The translations under genes and the position numbers were made by a program. Under the pieces are notes generated by a model that saw only the letters and a program-made list of their open reading frames with translations, had not been told where the DNA came from and did no database searches. Below are positions 24,247 to 34,796 of a stretch of 64,000 nt of DNA, piece after piece. Numbering within the stretch: position 1 is the stretch's first letter; every line of letters begins with the position of its first letter. Source of the DNA: Volvox africanus (taxonomy: Eukaryota > Chlorophyta > Chlorophyceae > Chlamydomonadales > Volvocaceae); assembly GCA_030268105.1 (NCBI GenBank), contig BSDZ01000004.1, forward strand, positions 7,046,001-7,110,000, in the 5' to 3' direction.

Positions 24247-25173
24247 ATGGGCTTCGGTGATCGGGGCGGGCGTGGTGGTGGAGGTCGTGGAGGTGGACGT
24301 GGAGGATTTGGCAGAGGAGCCCCTCGCGGTGGCGGCGGCGGCGGCCGTGGTCGCGGCGGTGGTCGTGGCGGCGGCTTTGGGGCTCGTGGCGGTGTTGCAA
24401 AGCGAGGCGGCCGTGGCGGAGGTCGTGGTGGTGGTCGCGGTGGCATGAAGGGCGGCTCCAAGGTCGTCGTCGAGGCTCACCGACACGATGGCGTCTTCAT
24501 TGCGCGCGGCAAGGAGGATGCTCTTGTCACCAAGAACCTAGTACCTGGTGTCAGCGTTTATGGTGAGAAGCGTATTGCGGTTGAGAACGAGAATGAGAAG
24601 GTTGAGTATCGCGTTTGGAATCCATTCCGTTCAAAGCTGGCGGCCTCTATCCTTGCCGGTGTGGATAACATCTACGTCAAGCCCGGCAGCAAGCTTTTAT
24701 ATTTGGGTGCGGCTTCTGGTACCAGTGTCTCACACTGCTCAGACTTAGTGGGGCCAGAGGGCGCGGTTTATGCGGTCGAGTTCTCGCATCGCAGCGGCCG
24801 CGATCTTGTCAATATGGCCAAGCAACGTCCAAACGTAATCCCAATTATCGAGGACGCTCGGCACCCGCAAAAATATAGAATGCTCGTTCCGATGGTGGAT
24901 GTGATTTTCGCTGATGTCGCTCAGCCGGACCAAGCGCGCATTGTTGGACACAACGCTCAATACTTCCTGAAGAATGGCGGCAACTTCGTTATTTCTATTA
25001 AAGCTAGCTGCATCGATTCCACAGCGCCTCCGGAGGCGGTGTTTGCGCGAGAGGTTAAGAAGCTGCAGGAGATGCAGCTTAAACCGAAGGAGCAAGTTAC
25101 GCTCGAGCCCTACGAGCGTGATCACGCAATGGTCGTTGGTGTGTATCGCCCACCAGCCAAGAAGAAAGACTGA
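24247..25173 (+). CDS. FIB1: Fibrillarin, box C/D snoRNP 2'-O-methyltransferase
   Basis: A single uninterrupted frame of 308 codons. The first ~75 residues are a glycine/arginine-rich GAR domain (repeated RGG and GRGG). Next comes the conserved fibrillarin body: [18 protein letters not shown] (SAM-binding loop), [58 protein letters not shown] and a C-terminus with [15 protein letters not shown]. Fibrillarin is the catalytic subunit of box C/D snoRNPs and methylates ribose 2'-OH groups on pre-rRNA in the nucleolus. It is intronless while most of its neighbours are densely split, which may mean a retro-copied or secondarily intron-free gene. The frame is intact and the domain complete, so it looks functional. 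Confidence 0.98.
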   Translation: MGFGDRGGRGGGGRGGGRGGFGRGAPRGGGGGGRGRGGGRGGGFGARGGVAKRGGRGGGRGGGRGGMKGGSKVVVEAHRHDGVFIARGKEDALVTKNLVPGVSVYGEKRIAVENENEKVEYRVWNPFRSKLAASILAGVDNIYVKPGSKLLYLGAASGTSVSHCSDLVGPEGAVYAVEFSHRSGRDLVNMAKQRPNVIPIIEDARHPQKYRMLVPMVDVIFADVAQPDQARIVGHNAQYFLKNGGNFVISIKASCIDSTAPPEAVFAREVKKLQEMQLKPKEQVTLEPYERDHAMVVGVYRPPAKKKD

Positions 25174-25310
25174 TGACATCTGGCGCAGCCGCCATCGTGG
25201 CTGCCGCTGTCCCACAGTGGTGGGTGGCGGTGTACATTGCATGATGTGGCGGCAACGTGGAGCGTCAAATGGCAAAGGTCGACCACTGGAGCTTTGCTAA
25301 GTGTGCGTAT

Positions 25311-25315
25311 TGTAA
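25311..25315 (+). promoter_or_regulatory. TGTAA polyadenylation word of fibrillarin
   Basis: The pentamer TGTAA lies 138 nt after the fibrillarin stop. In Volvocales this word replaces AATAAA about 10-15 nt before the cleavage site. Confidence 0.6.
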
Positions 25316-25329
25316 GACACACTGGATGA

Positions 25330-27413
25330 CACAGGTGGTGGAGGGGAGGAGGGGATTGTGGGGCCGTGGTTCACTTTTGAAAGAAGTTCTTTGTTACTTA
25401 TGTAGTGTTTCCCTTTTACCTTCTTGGGCGTAGATGCTGGGTTTTCGGACGTTTAGGGTCCATGCACAGGGCATACTGTGCGATTCCTTATCAATGCAGG
25501 CATAATGAGACCACAATGTGTTGTGTCGCTGACTAATTATGATTTTTGCTCTTAGGCCTTGAAGGCTGAGACCACAGATGCAGTGGGGATACGGGCAAAT
25601 GGCGGATTGGCAAGTACCTGCCCCCCATGCTCCTTGGTACATGACTTGCTCATGTTGGTCGAGATGGTATTGTGGTGAAACGTGTTGGGCGCGGCAAAGC
25701 CAGTCGGTAAGGGGCATGTTGAACGGCGGAAGCATTGTGAGGGGGGGCCGGTCTGACGGAGGGTCTCAGTTCAGGCCAGCCATGCAGACGCCACACCGAG
25801 GGCTACGTCGATAACCCGGATCCAACAGCTGGTGGCATCAGCAGATCTCTCCTAGGAGGTCATTGTGTGGGGCAGCTAACTTCTGTTTTACTTGATGACC
25901 AACTGTAGTTGACTTTCCTGCGTCGCACCTTGTGTCTGTGGACCTGTGACTTGCGACCGCGTGCGTGTGTATGCGTATGTCTGCATAAGACGAATGAAAT
26001 GACGCGTCTTGATCGTTGGAGATCTGCGGAGAGTCGGTCCAGGTACGGCCTGCAGTTGGCGGGAAGCCTAAGAGGCGATATTGCGGAAGAGGTGGAGACG
26101 CGAATGAGAACACGGATGCGGAATGTCTTCCCTGGAGCCCCCGGGTGTGTACCTGAAAGGAAAGGAGGGCTACCGCTTGTGGAGACATAGGGGTCAGCCG
26201 CTTTGCAGTCCTCGTTGTTAACTTGACAAGAGTTTTGGTCGAGAGGCGGGGCTCCTACATGTGTGTGTGTGTGTGATGGGGTAGCGCCATCAGGCGCCAA
26301 CACGTTCGGACCGGCGGATCAACAGCCTCACCTGGTGTGTAAGTGTTGCTGCAGCGGCACTGCAAGGAAAACATGTAAATCTGGTCAGTGTCGGATCTCT
26401 TTGTGTCGTGTCTGATTCTTTGTGCCTGCCGTACCCTTCCGTGAAAGCGCTGCAAGTGGGTTAGGTACGGCAATCGAATGAAGCAAAGGGCACGCAGAAT
26501 TTCCAGCTGTGGTCGCGATAGAGGGCCTCGAAAAGACGCACGTCCCAACTCCATTGAGTTCAAGACTTCCACGTCCTGCTGCAGCACGATCAGATGGAGC
26601 AACAGTAGGGCCTCGCAAGTATGCACGCATATTCCCACCGTTCTCAAGAAACAAGTACGATTTGCAGTCCTTTGATATGATGCACTAGGTCGTATATATG
26701 TATGCCATAGATTTGTTCGGTTTGGTTACAAACTTCAATCCAAGCATCAAATTTCAAGTGGTCTCTTCATCTCAGGTATTTTCTTAGTGTGGTTTGCTGG
26801 CACAGGACCTCCAGCGATGCCTTCGCTCCCGTTATCATCCTCAACACAACACACAAGGAGGTGAGGTCACTAACATAACCATCAGTGTTCGATATCTCTA
26901 GACACGTCGAGACCAACCCATGTCCTCGCCATCAAACCCTCAAAAGCAACCATCAACGCCCATACCGCCAGCCAGTAGCCGTTCCGCACCGAGAACATGC
27001 TTTGTTGGCGCACAGAGCAAAGCACGAGTGCATCATATTGCAGCATGACAGGACAGGGATGCACGAGCGCAGGCATCAGGAGGACTCAAATAGCCCTTAG
27101 TCACTAATGCATGCACCACATGGGCACCGAGACCAGCAACAATACCAACGCCGCTGCCCAGACAGCACGCGCAAGTTGTCTGAATTTGCGACCTCTTCGA
27201 CAGTCAGTAGTGCCGCCACAGGAATGATGAATGATGAGAATGCGGGCGCGCCGGTAAAAGCAACGGGGGGAGGGGGGGATAACGCGTGCACAGAACACGA
27301 TCCACCCCAGACCTGCTCACGCTGCAAACCCGCTTTACTTTGGAAACCCTCTTTACCTTCCTGCTCCTCCGCCCCTTCCCTCTTCTCCCTGTCCCTTTTC
27401 CCTCCAGGCCCTC
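25330..27413. other. Intergenic region, no gene resolved
   Basis: No exon chain could be built. A minus-strand frame near 26255-26647 is open but has no known motif. A TG dinucleotide run of about 14 bases occurs at 26261-26274. Confidence 0.4.
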
Positions 27414-28602
27414 TTAGGGTGTTAAACTCCCTCCCGTTGCCATCGCCCCTGACGCTGACGCCGCCCCTGACGCTGACGCCGCCGCTGGCACCGCTGGCAC
27501 CGCCATTCCCGGCGGCCATGCCGGCTCCAGCAGCGGTCGCACCTTCCCTGGAGCACCCTGCAGCGGCGCCAGGTCTAACAGCACCCAACACAGCAGGTGG
27601 TTCGGATACTGCGAGGGCTCCACGTCAGGCGGCGGAGCGCATATCCCGCTCCCCTTCACCAGTCCCCCATGTGCTTGCTGAAGGCAGATTGCATCCAGAT
27701 CTTTCAGTTTCCGCGCCCACCAGTTTGTCGGAAGCGGCCTGCCATTGGAACTGGCACTGTTTCCGAAGCACAGCGCATTAAACCAGCCGTTGCTCAGGAA
27801 GTCATCCCAACTGGACTCATTTGTCATCGTCGGGGCGCCAACACCGCTGGTACCGCCACCGTCGGAATTATCGTTCTGGCGATTGTCCTCGGGAGTGGAA
27901 GTCCTGGCGGCAGCAGCCGTAGTAGCAGCCGAGGAGGAGGGACCAGCTCCTGAGACCCCAGCCGCCCGTTGCTGCCTCTGCGGGTTTCTGCTCTCAGCCA
28001 CGGGCCCAGGGCCAGCAAGGGCAGCAGTGGTGGCGGTACCGGGGGTGGTAGTGGTAGCCGTGGAGGTAGAGGCACCGCTGGTGGCGGCGCTGGTAATGGT
28101 GGTGGTGGTGACAGGGGCTTTTTTGACATGCAAAGGGCAGTTGAAGTCGCCGAGGATAGAAACCAGCCCCCGCGGCTTTCGGCCCTTAAGTCGGCCCCCG
28201 AGGAAGTGGCGGCGGAGGAGGCGTTCATTGGGTTTCATAATGGCTTCAGCCAGGCTGTTTAGCACGGAAACTTCGCTCCCTGCGCGCGTGGAATTCCCCA
28301 CACAATCATCATCAGCTCATCACGGGCCAGTCATTACATCCGTTAGGTTGTGCTGTCCCTACCTTACCTGTGTACGGTACTAGAGCACACGCACACGTGC
28401 CACCGGTATTGTTATTGTTGCTATTAAAAAACAAATTATTAGGGTGTATCTTTAAAATAAGTTTAACGGAAAATAAACAAAAACGTGAGGGGTGAAATTT
28501 CCTACGGTAGTCGATTTAGGGCGATTTAGGAACTACTCACTGGCTGCTTCTTTGTCCGCGGCCAGATGCACGTTGATCAGCACCAGATTGGCGTAGCCAG
28601 CC
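27414..28602 (-). CDS. Endonuclease/exonuclease/phosphatase (DNase I-fold) family protein, C-terminal part
   Basis: Two exons join in phase, 28541-28602 and 27414-28279. The short exon gives GYANLVLINVHLAADKEAA, matching the xxNVHL strand of the family. The long exon continues LSVLNSLAEAI-like helix sequence, then the metal-site motif VSILGDFNCPL (Gly-Asp-Phe-Asn). Near the C-terminal half, KLKDLDAICL and QYPNHLLCWVLLDLAPL sit where the usual Asp...Ser-Asp-His motif would be, but the canonical SDH reads PNH. Between GDFN and these lies an insert of about 90 residues rich in Thr, Ala, Ser and Gly. The frame stops at 27414 after an Ala/Ser/Gly tail encoded by a short tandem repeat (27448-27483). 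Earlier exons probably lie upstream, see 30110-30205. A retroelement endonuclease was considered; no reverse transcriptase is visible nearby. Confidence 0.55.
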
Positions 28603-30109
28603 CTGGACGTACCAGCATAAAGTGGTATGAAGCCGGGCGATGGTTACGACATGTGTACATAGGCTTGGTGTACGACATGTATACGTATAGCCCCAGCTCC
28701 GAATGAGCCAGTTTCTCGCTTAACCCTTGGCCTTCTAACGCAGCCTAGGATTGTTCTTCTGTCGTTTAGTCGTACAACCGTACCTGAACAAACCGAAGAA
28801 AGGACTGCGAATGAAATTCACGCATTGCGAATCTCCTTGACTGCGGGGAATCACTTGAGGCAGGTTGGGTGAGGAGGAAACCCCGGCGGAAACAGCGCTG
28901 AAGGGGATCAGTTCAAAACACAAAGGCATATAAGGCCCAAGCGCAGCTTGTGAAGCCCAAGCGCATCTTGGATTAAGAGTGCCGGTCCTGGTGATGAGGT
29001 GTCCGAGTAAATGAAATTCATCATCACCATCATCGCACCATCGTCATAGCTCATCTTAACCCAACTGCAGTTCATATTCTGTTTCCTTTAGAAAAATATG
29101 TATGTATGTTTTGATGATGCGTTAATGTAAATGTGGACACGTGCGATCACATCCCCAGGCGCACTGCACTTGGTTGTCAACATGCTCAACGGCCTTCAGC
29201 TTCCAAATGTCAACTGTCAACTCCCGGATCCCGGCTTGCGTACATCGCATGGCTCACCTTACCCCTGAGGTTCCGTACACTTCCACTTGGGAAGGTGACT
29301 TAAAAACCTCCTCTGCGGGCATATTTCCCTAACCCTAGCCCTTCGGATTCCGCACCGTCTTGAGATCTGCGCTTGATAGCAATCGGAAGTTAGAGCCGAT
29401 GTCCACGTGTAGGGGCGCCTCTCGCCTCGCCCGCCCTCCGCCCAACCCCAAGCAGTTCCCGCCACAGCACCCCGCCCACCGCTCCTCCAGCTGAGGAGCC
29501 GAAGGCGGGGGAGGCCCTGACCAGACATATGCGGCCCGTTCCGCATTTTTCCCCAATGGCCTTTCCGCAGAGATCCGTGAAGAGGAGGGGGGACAGACGA
29601 ATGAAGGGGTGAGGATAGGAATTCCCAAGGAGAACAACAGACCCATGGGTCACGAATGCCACCACAATCTTCAGCCGGCAGACGAGTCAGAGTGGACGAA
29701 GGTTATATGCGCGGCCGCAATCAAGTGGGACAAGTTAACGAACAACGATTTCATCCAGGCGAAGCCAGGCGCGGCGATCGGGCTGCCATTCAACTCAAGT
29801 TGCAAGTTTTCCTTCATCGCTACTATCATACATCCAGCAATGCAGCTATGCAATTGGAGTGCTATGAATGCGTGTCATGACGCATGGGCGAATTGGCTCC
29901 CCCAGTGACGCGGAATGCTTCAAGCTCACCCAAACCCGCCTGCCCAACCGACATGCTCCCTCCCCATCACCCAACCCGCCTGCCCAGCCATCATGCTCCC
30001 TCCACATCACCCACTCTGGCGGGGCCCGCACTCCAGGAGGACCTCGAACACCAGGTGTATACCCTGCAGCCCCAGACCAACCCTCACTCACTCGGAGGTG
30101 ACGCCGTGC

Positions 30110-30205
30110 CAAACGCGACCTGAGCCGCCATCCTCTGATTCCATCTTCGTGAGGCGTGCGATCAGAAGGTCCACTTCATCCGCAGAGAACACTTCCTGTC
30201 GGATG
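30110..30205 (-). CDS. Probable upstream exon of the DNase I-fold gene
   Basis: A minus-strand exon begins after a pyrimidine-rich acceptor (TTCTAG at about 30205). It reads AIRQEVFSADEVDLLIARL, then KMESEDGG, before a possible GTCGCG donor. IRQEV resembles the LQEV metal-binding Glu motif that precedes NVHL and GDFN in this fold, and the strand and order fit. The intervening exons between 28603 and 30110 were not resolved (candidate frames at 28735-28929 and 29335-29560). Confidence 0.35.
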
Positions 30206-30272
30206 GCTAGAAGGGAGAGTACACAGGGAGGGGATAAGAAAGGGAGAGCGGAAAAGAAACAAGCGTCAGCCA

Positions 30273-30492
30273 GGGGAGGAGAGGGGAGGAGAGGGGAGGA
30301 GAGGGGAGGAGAGGGGAGGAGAGGGGAGGAGAGGGGAGGAGAGGGGAGGAGAGGGGAGGAGAGGGGAGGAGAGGGGAGGAGAGGGGAGGAGAGGGGAGGA
30401 GAGGGGAGGAGAGGGGAGGAGAGGGGAGGAGAGGGGAGGAGAGGGGAGGAGAGGGGAGGAGAGGGGAGGAGAAGGGAGGAGAGGGGAGGAGA
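30273..30492. repeat. Tandem repeat of GGGGAGGAGA, 22 copies
   Basis: A 10-bp unit made only of G and A repeats 22 times with one variant base (unit at about 30471). The strand asymmetry is total: purines on +, pyrimidines on -. Open frames through it (Ser-Pro-Leu repeats on -) are artefacts of the repeat. Confidence 0.97.
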
Positions 30493-31394
30493 GGGAAGGG
30501 AGGCAGAGCGAGAGGGTGAAAGAGAGAGCGAGAGAGACAGGAGGACACCCCAACGCCCCACACACATCTATTTCATCTCAATTTAGGATTTCAGTGGTCC
30601 CGGTGCTGGTCCAGTCATGCAGCTATGCAGGACTGCCGTCGTACAGTGTGTATGTGCACGGATAAGGCCCTCTACTGTTGACCACTCGGGGTCCCAAGTT
30701 CCCTAAACCAAAGTTGTTGCGTCGTACATCTATGGCCGGTGGTCTCTTGCCTGCAAAGCCACCATCACGCAGGCGTTATAAATGCGGCAGAGGTCCAGGA
30801 GCGTCCTAGAGATTCGCGTCACCTGATGATCGAAGTTCCAGATCCGAGAACGGGGATGGGGATACGGCATTAGGTGGACTTTAAATGGGTCTAGACCTGA
30901 ATCTGGATCTGGAAAGGCGCGAAGTGGTGCTTTGGTGCAAGACGGTGACCTTTCTTACCAAAAATTGCTGCAGTATCGCGAGCCGTCATCATGTATCCAT
31001 GATAAACCTCTCTTACATGACCAAACGGGTAATGGCGTTTTGGTGACGGAACGTTCCACATGTGATTGGGTTCCTTGTTGAGTCACTGTACGGCACATTG
31101 CGCAGCTTCTCATCTTTGGCACTGTTGTATGAGAAGTGCTCCAGGTTCCAAGACGCTAAGATGACAGTGGCTGCAGCAAATGTCAAAACAAAGTTTCATA
31201 TAAGCAGAGGTGGCAAAAAACGTAATCGGGAGAGGACAGGGGAAGTATGAGAATCGAAGTAAGCAGTGCCACTGGCTTGTTCGTGCAGCTGCATGTGCCG
31301 TACCTGAAAGCGGTCGTGTACAACATTTAGGACGGGGCAGCCACGGCAGGCAAGGAATATCGAGCGCATTTCCTGATCTCTCAGACGCTTGTGT

Positions 31395-31795
31395 GACAGC
31401 AATGTCACGCTTATGCTCTTTTAAAAGGTGGTTTGCGAGACCTTTGCTTTCCTTGTAATTATGCTTGCCTCCTGGACAAAGAGTACATCTCCACGGGAGG
31501 GGGTAAGTTTGTCCCCGGAAGCATTCCTGGAGATGGTCGTTCTCCAGGTGCTGGCACAGCACCTGAACCACAGTACCGTTTCCGGACACTTGTTGCGAAC
31601 ATATGGGGCAGGTTGGCATTTGGCCCTTATGCAAGCAACGAGCTCTCAATGTGGCTTGCAAAAGCAATAAGGAAAACTCAATATTATTTCGGGATTTATC
31701 ACGGAGCTGCTGGTAAAACGGGTCATAAGAACCAGGGTGTCGATACGTTGCATAGAAAGCGCCGTACTCTAATGTCCAGCTTGTAATGAAATATC
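31395..31795 (-). CDS. C2H2-like zinc-finger protein fragment
   Basis: The minus frame is open from about 31800. It encodes LEYGAFYATYRHPGSYDPFY, then a segment with two zinc-finger-like patterns: PTCPICSQQVSGNGTVV...CQHLENDH (C-x2-C-x18-H-x4-H) and WRCTLCPGGKHNYKESKGL...NHLLKEH. Codon content and the two regularly spaced finger patterns argue for coding. I cannot place a start, a clear donor or a family. It is upstream of, and on the same strand as, the DNase I-fold exons and could be part of that gene. Confidence 0.4.
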
Positions 31796-31799
31796 GAAA

Positions 31800-33555
31800 G
31801 ATGAACTACTCAAATACTCGTTTCTGTATAGTTGTAGACAATTAGTATGTTTTTGTACGCGCGGAATGCTCGGCGATGGAGGTCGTTTCTACCAAAGTCA
31901 GGTCCTTTTTTCCCGGAAGGCTGTGTCTCTATTGCAAGGCATCACCTCTCGCCACAGTCGCCACCCCGGAAGTCCAACGTATTTACAACTCAATTTTATA
32001 GATGTGTCTCTCGCCCTCTTGAACTGTGGCTTACGCCACTAGTAACAACGACCCACGGTGCCAACTTGTAGCGCGATTCGATGAAAGTCATCCACGCCAG
32101 TTTTCGGAATCTTCAGCCCTTAAATTTGTCAGAACATTAAGTTGAGAGATTGTGTACATTGTATGCATTGTCATTGGGCCCCGGTTTGGTCCTTCTCAAG
32201 CACTTCTCCCCGCTTGGGGACGTCTCACGCCCGCCTCCCTGCTTTGGGACGCAGTCCATGTGCCTGGCGCTAGGGCATTTAGCGCTTCCGTCTGCATCGC
32301 ACATCTTGACACTTCGGCCTAAGGCCGGCGGCACGGGACGATATGGATGCGCTACCGGCGCGGCAGCTGCAAGGCAACAGCCTGTACCAAGGGGGTCCTG
32401 GCTTTGTAACCTAACGGCATGCAGGCTGATGGTGTGTAGGCCAACCGGTACCAGTAGGAGGGATGTTCCGAAATCAACACTTGCTTTCACCCCCGTGGAG
32501 AGGGTACAGTTCGGCGCGATTTGGGCGCGGTCTTGTGGACCAAGGGGCATTGAAACCTGGCCGTCCATGGCGGATAATACCGACACTGCATAAAACTAAA
32601 TTTGTCGTTGCCGCAAGGTGGTAAGAGTTGTAGCAGGGGCTGCGAAGAGGGCATCTGGAAATAGCGGTGATGTGTTGGCACTCGTAAGATCCAGGTGCAG
32701 GAGCCGTACAATACCACACCTCTACACATATCTTGCTCCCTGTTCTCCCTGCTGGTTGCCGAATTGGTTGAGGCCGTACGGCACCCCCATGGAGCTCGTG
32801 CCGAATCGCACGACCATGCTGCTGTTACCTAGTGGGGCTATCAGTGCCTCAATGACCAACCCATGCTCAATAACGCGACGTGGTCATCCCCGTGTGGCGC
32901 TGCAACGGGGCTATTGGGCGATTACCTACGGGAGATGCGGACCCGGCATTTACTGCGCTGGTTCAGCCCTCCCCCACCTGCTGCGGCGACAGTCTCGTCA
33001 GGTGGCTGGCTGTTAGATGGCATCTGGCATGGGTGGTTGCTGTGGGCTGTTCGGTAGGGTAGAAATGTCGGGTGCATTTACACGGGGTAGCATGGGGTGT
33101 ATGTAAAAAGATTTTCAGTTGATGCGGTAACCGCGGTAACGCATATGGCAAGGCAATCAACACCTGGTCTTCCCGAGAACCGCTACACTGGCGTTAAGGT
33201 GTCAAAGACTTCCAGGAGGACAATCCGAAGCTACGACGATTAGCACTTGGCAGGAAAATTTGTCCATGCTCTCCGTCACCATTATGCCGCTAGAACCTAC
33301 AGGCCATACACCAGAATGAGTACAATCCCTTGCGTTGACACGCATCTTCCCAACGGCCCCACCTCATGAATCTCCCGATATGTGCAGCCCGCGGGGAGGG
33401 AATCGACTGGCATGGGGTTCGTTGCCTTCCGACTAGAATTGAAACAGAAGCATGTACACCACCCTACACTTTAGAAGAACGTGTGTAACCTCCAAAGAAC
33501 CTCCATTTCACCCGGAATTAACATGTGCTATGTTAGTCACGTATGAATGCCCTCT
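31800..33555. other. No gene resolved
   Basis: Only scattered open frames without splice structure or motifs are seen. The 3' UTR of the NUOB10-like gene should occupy the right end. Confidence 0.4.
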
Positions 33556-34349
33556 TTAGTAGCCACCGGTGGCTTGCTTGGCAGGCGGAGGATACGGGTT
33601 CTCGATCTCCAGCTCTGCCGCCTGCTGCTGCAGCTCCCGAAGCCGATTGTTGTGGTAGACGAACCCAACGTCGCGCTTGCGAGCCAGCGGGCCACGGTCT
33701 ACATTCGATGAAACCTGCAAAGGGTGCCGTGGAGAAAAGAAGAGCACCCTAAACGCCATGTACTCATTAACTAAGACGAGCATTGGCAGAGGGAGGCACC
33801 CCCCCCATTGCAGGCCTGGTTGGCAGGCGGGGGGGGGCTAGCTTGTCGGTCCAGGGGCCGTAGTAAGGCTACCCGCCACTCACCCGCACAGCAGCCTGGA
33901 AGCGCTTCATGATCTGTGAGCACAAAGAAATATTCAATAGGGTTGAAGTCTCATGTAAGTTACTACTCCCACAAGTTTAACTCAACTATGTCGCACCTCG
34001 GTACACTTGTGGTAACGTGCCGAGCCGGTGGAACGCACGCACTCCAGCGCCTGCTCCCTGAGGATCTGCAAGCCCAAATAGCTCGCCTCAGCTCTTGACA
34101 AATTGCAGGTTTGGGGCGGCCCTACGACATCGCTTCTCCTACCTTGACCTTCTCCAAATTGATGTACTTGCGCGATGTGCGATAATTCGTGTTGTGAAAG
34201 AAAATGTGTGGCTCCTCTTTCTCATCATTCAGCGTATGCAAGATGGGCTCATCGGGCCTGGCCCAGCGCTTTCCTGGCTCTCCAGTTAAGTTCCTGAAAA
34301 CATCATTAACCTTTTCATGGAACGCTTTGCGTTCCTCGAGAGTTGCCAT
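33556..34349 (-). CDS. NUOB10: Mitochondrial complex I subunit, NDUFB10/PDSW-like
   Basis: Four exons close in phase: 34143-34349, 33997-34065, 33884-33913 (30 nt) and 33556-33714, giving 154 residues. The ATG at 34349 is the natural start (MATLEERKAFHEKV). The diagnostic part is EKVKILREQALECVR...ARYHKCTEIMKRFQAAVR. It aligns with the plant PDSW/NDUFB10 segment in which an ILRE helix and a Tyr-x-Lys-Cys element precede a short helix; paired cysteines (here ECVR and KCTE) are typical of the subunit. NDUFB10 is an accessory subunit of the membrane arm of NADH:ubiquinone oxidoreductase. The C-terminus is charged and ends in a short Pro-rich tail. The family assignment is by pattern, and the N-terminal 60 residues are not recognisably conserved. 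Confidence 0.72.
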
Positions 34350-34796
34350 AATGGCAGTGAAGCTTTCCTAAAGCTCCGCCCTAGTTATTTCACCCCAGCC
34401 ACTTGACAACTTAGGCTGGGGATTTAAACACTAAAACCAGCTATCGCACGGATGTTACGATGTGAAATGGCACCCTAAGAAGGTACATGTTCTGTGCCGT
34501 ATTCATCTTGGTGATGTCGTTGGTACATGCTGGGCTTGGTATTAAGTTAGATAGGTTTGCTGGAGTGAACGGCAGTTATAAGATTTCGCGTGGTTTCAAT
34601 TATCATGGGTGGCTCTTTGTCCTCAACTGCAAGGCAGATAGTCCAACGCGCTGCACCGGGAGCTCAACGGAGGCTGAAGCCCTTTACCCATGAAGAATTA
34701 GGCAAGGAAATTTGTTTTATTCTTTAGTCTTACTTGATCCTTCCTCACGCGTGCAACATCGCCTGTGTTTCCGTCATTACAGTGACACTCAACCGA
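34350..34796. other. Divergent promoter region
   Basis: A 447-bp gap between the starts of the NUOB10-like gene (-) and the unknown 255-aa gene (+). No recognisable element. Confidence 0.45.

Noticed and set aside
24214..24486. Minus-strand Pro-Arg and Thr-Ala frames
   Set aside because: Shadows of the fibrillarin GAR domain.
27107..27781. 224-codon plus-strand frame, Pro-rich
   Set aside because: Antisense to the DNase I-fold exon; its Pro/Leu/Ala repeats mirror that exon's tail.
28420..28490. AT-rich tract that could be a retroelement tail
   Set aside because: No target-site duplication or reverse transcriptase nearby.
30088..30665. Long frames on both strands made of Ser-Pro-Leu or Gly-Glu-Arg repeats
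   Set aside because: They are created by the GGGGAGGAGA tandem repeat, whose 10-bp unit yields 30-bp period peptides in every frame.
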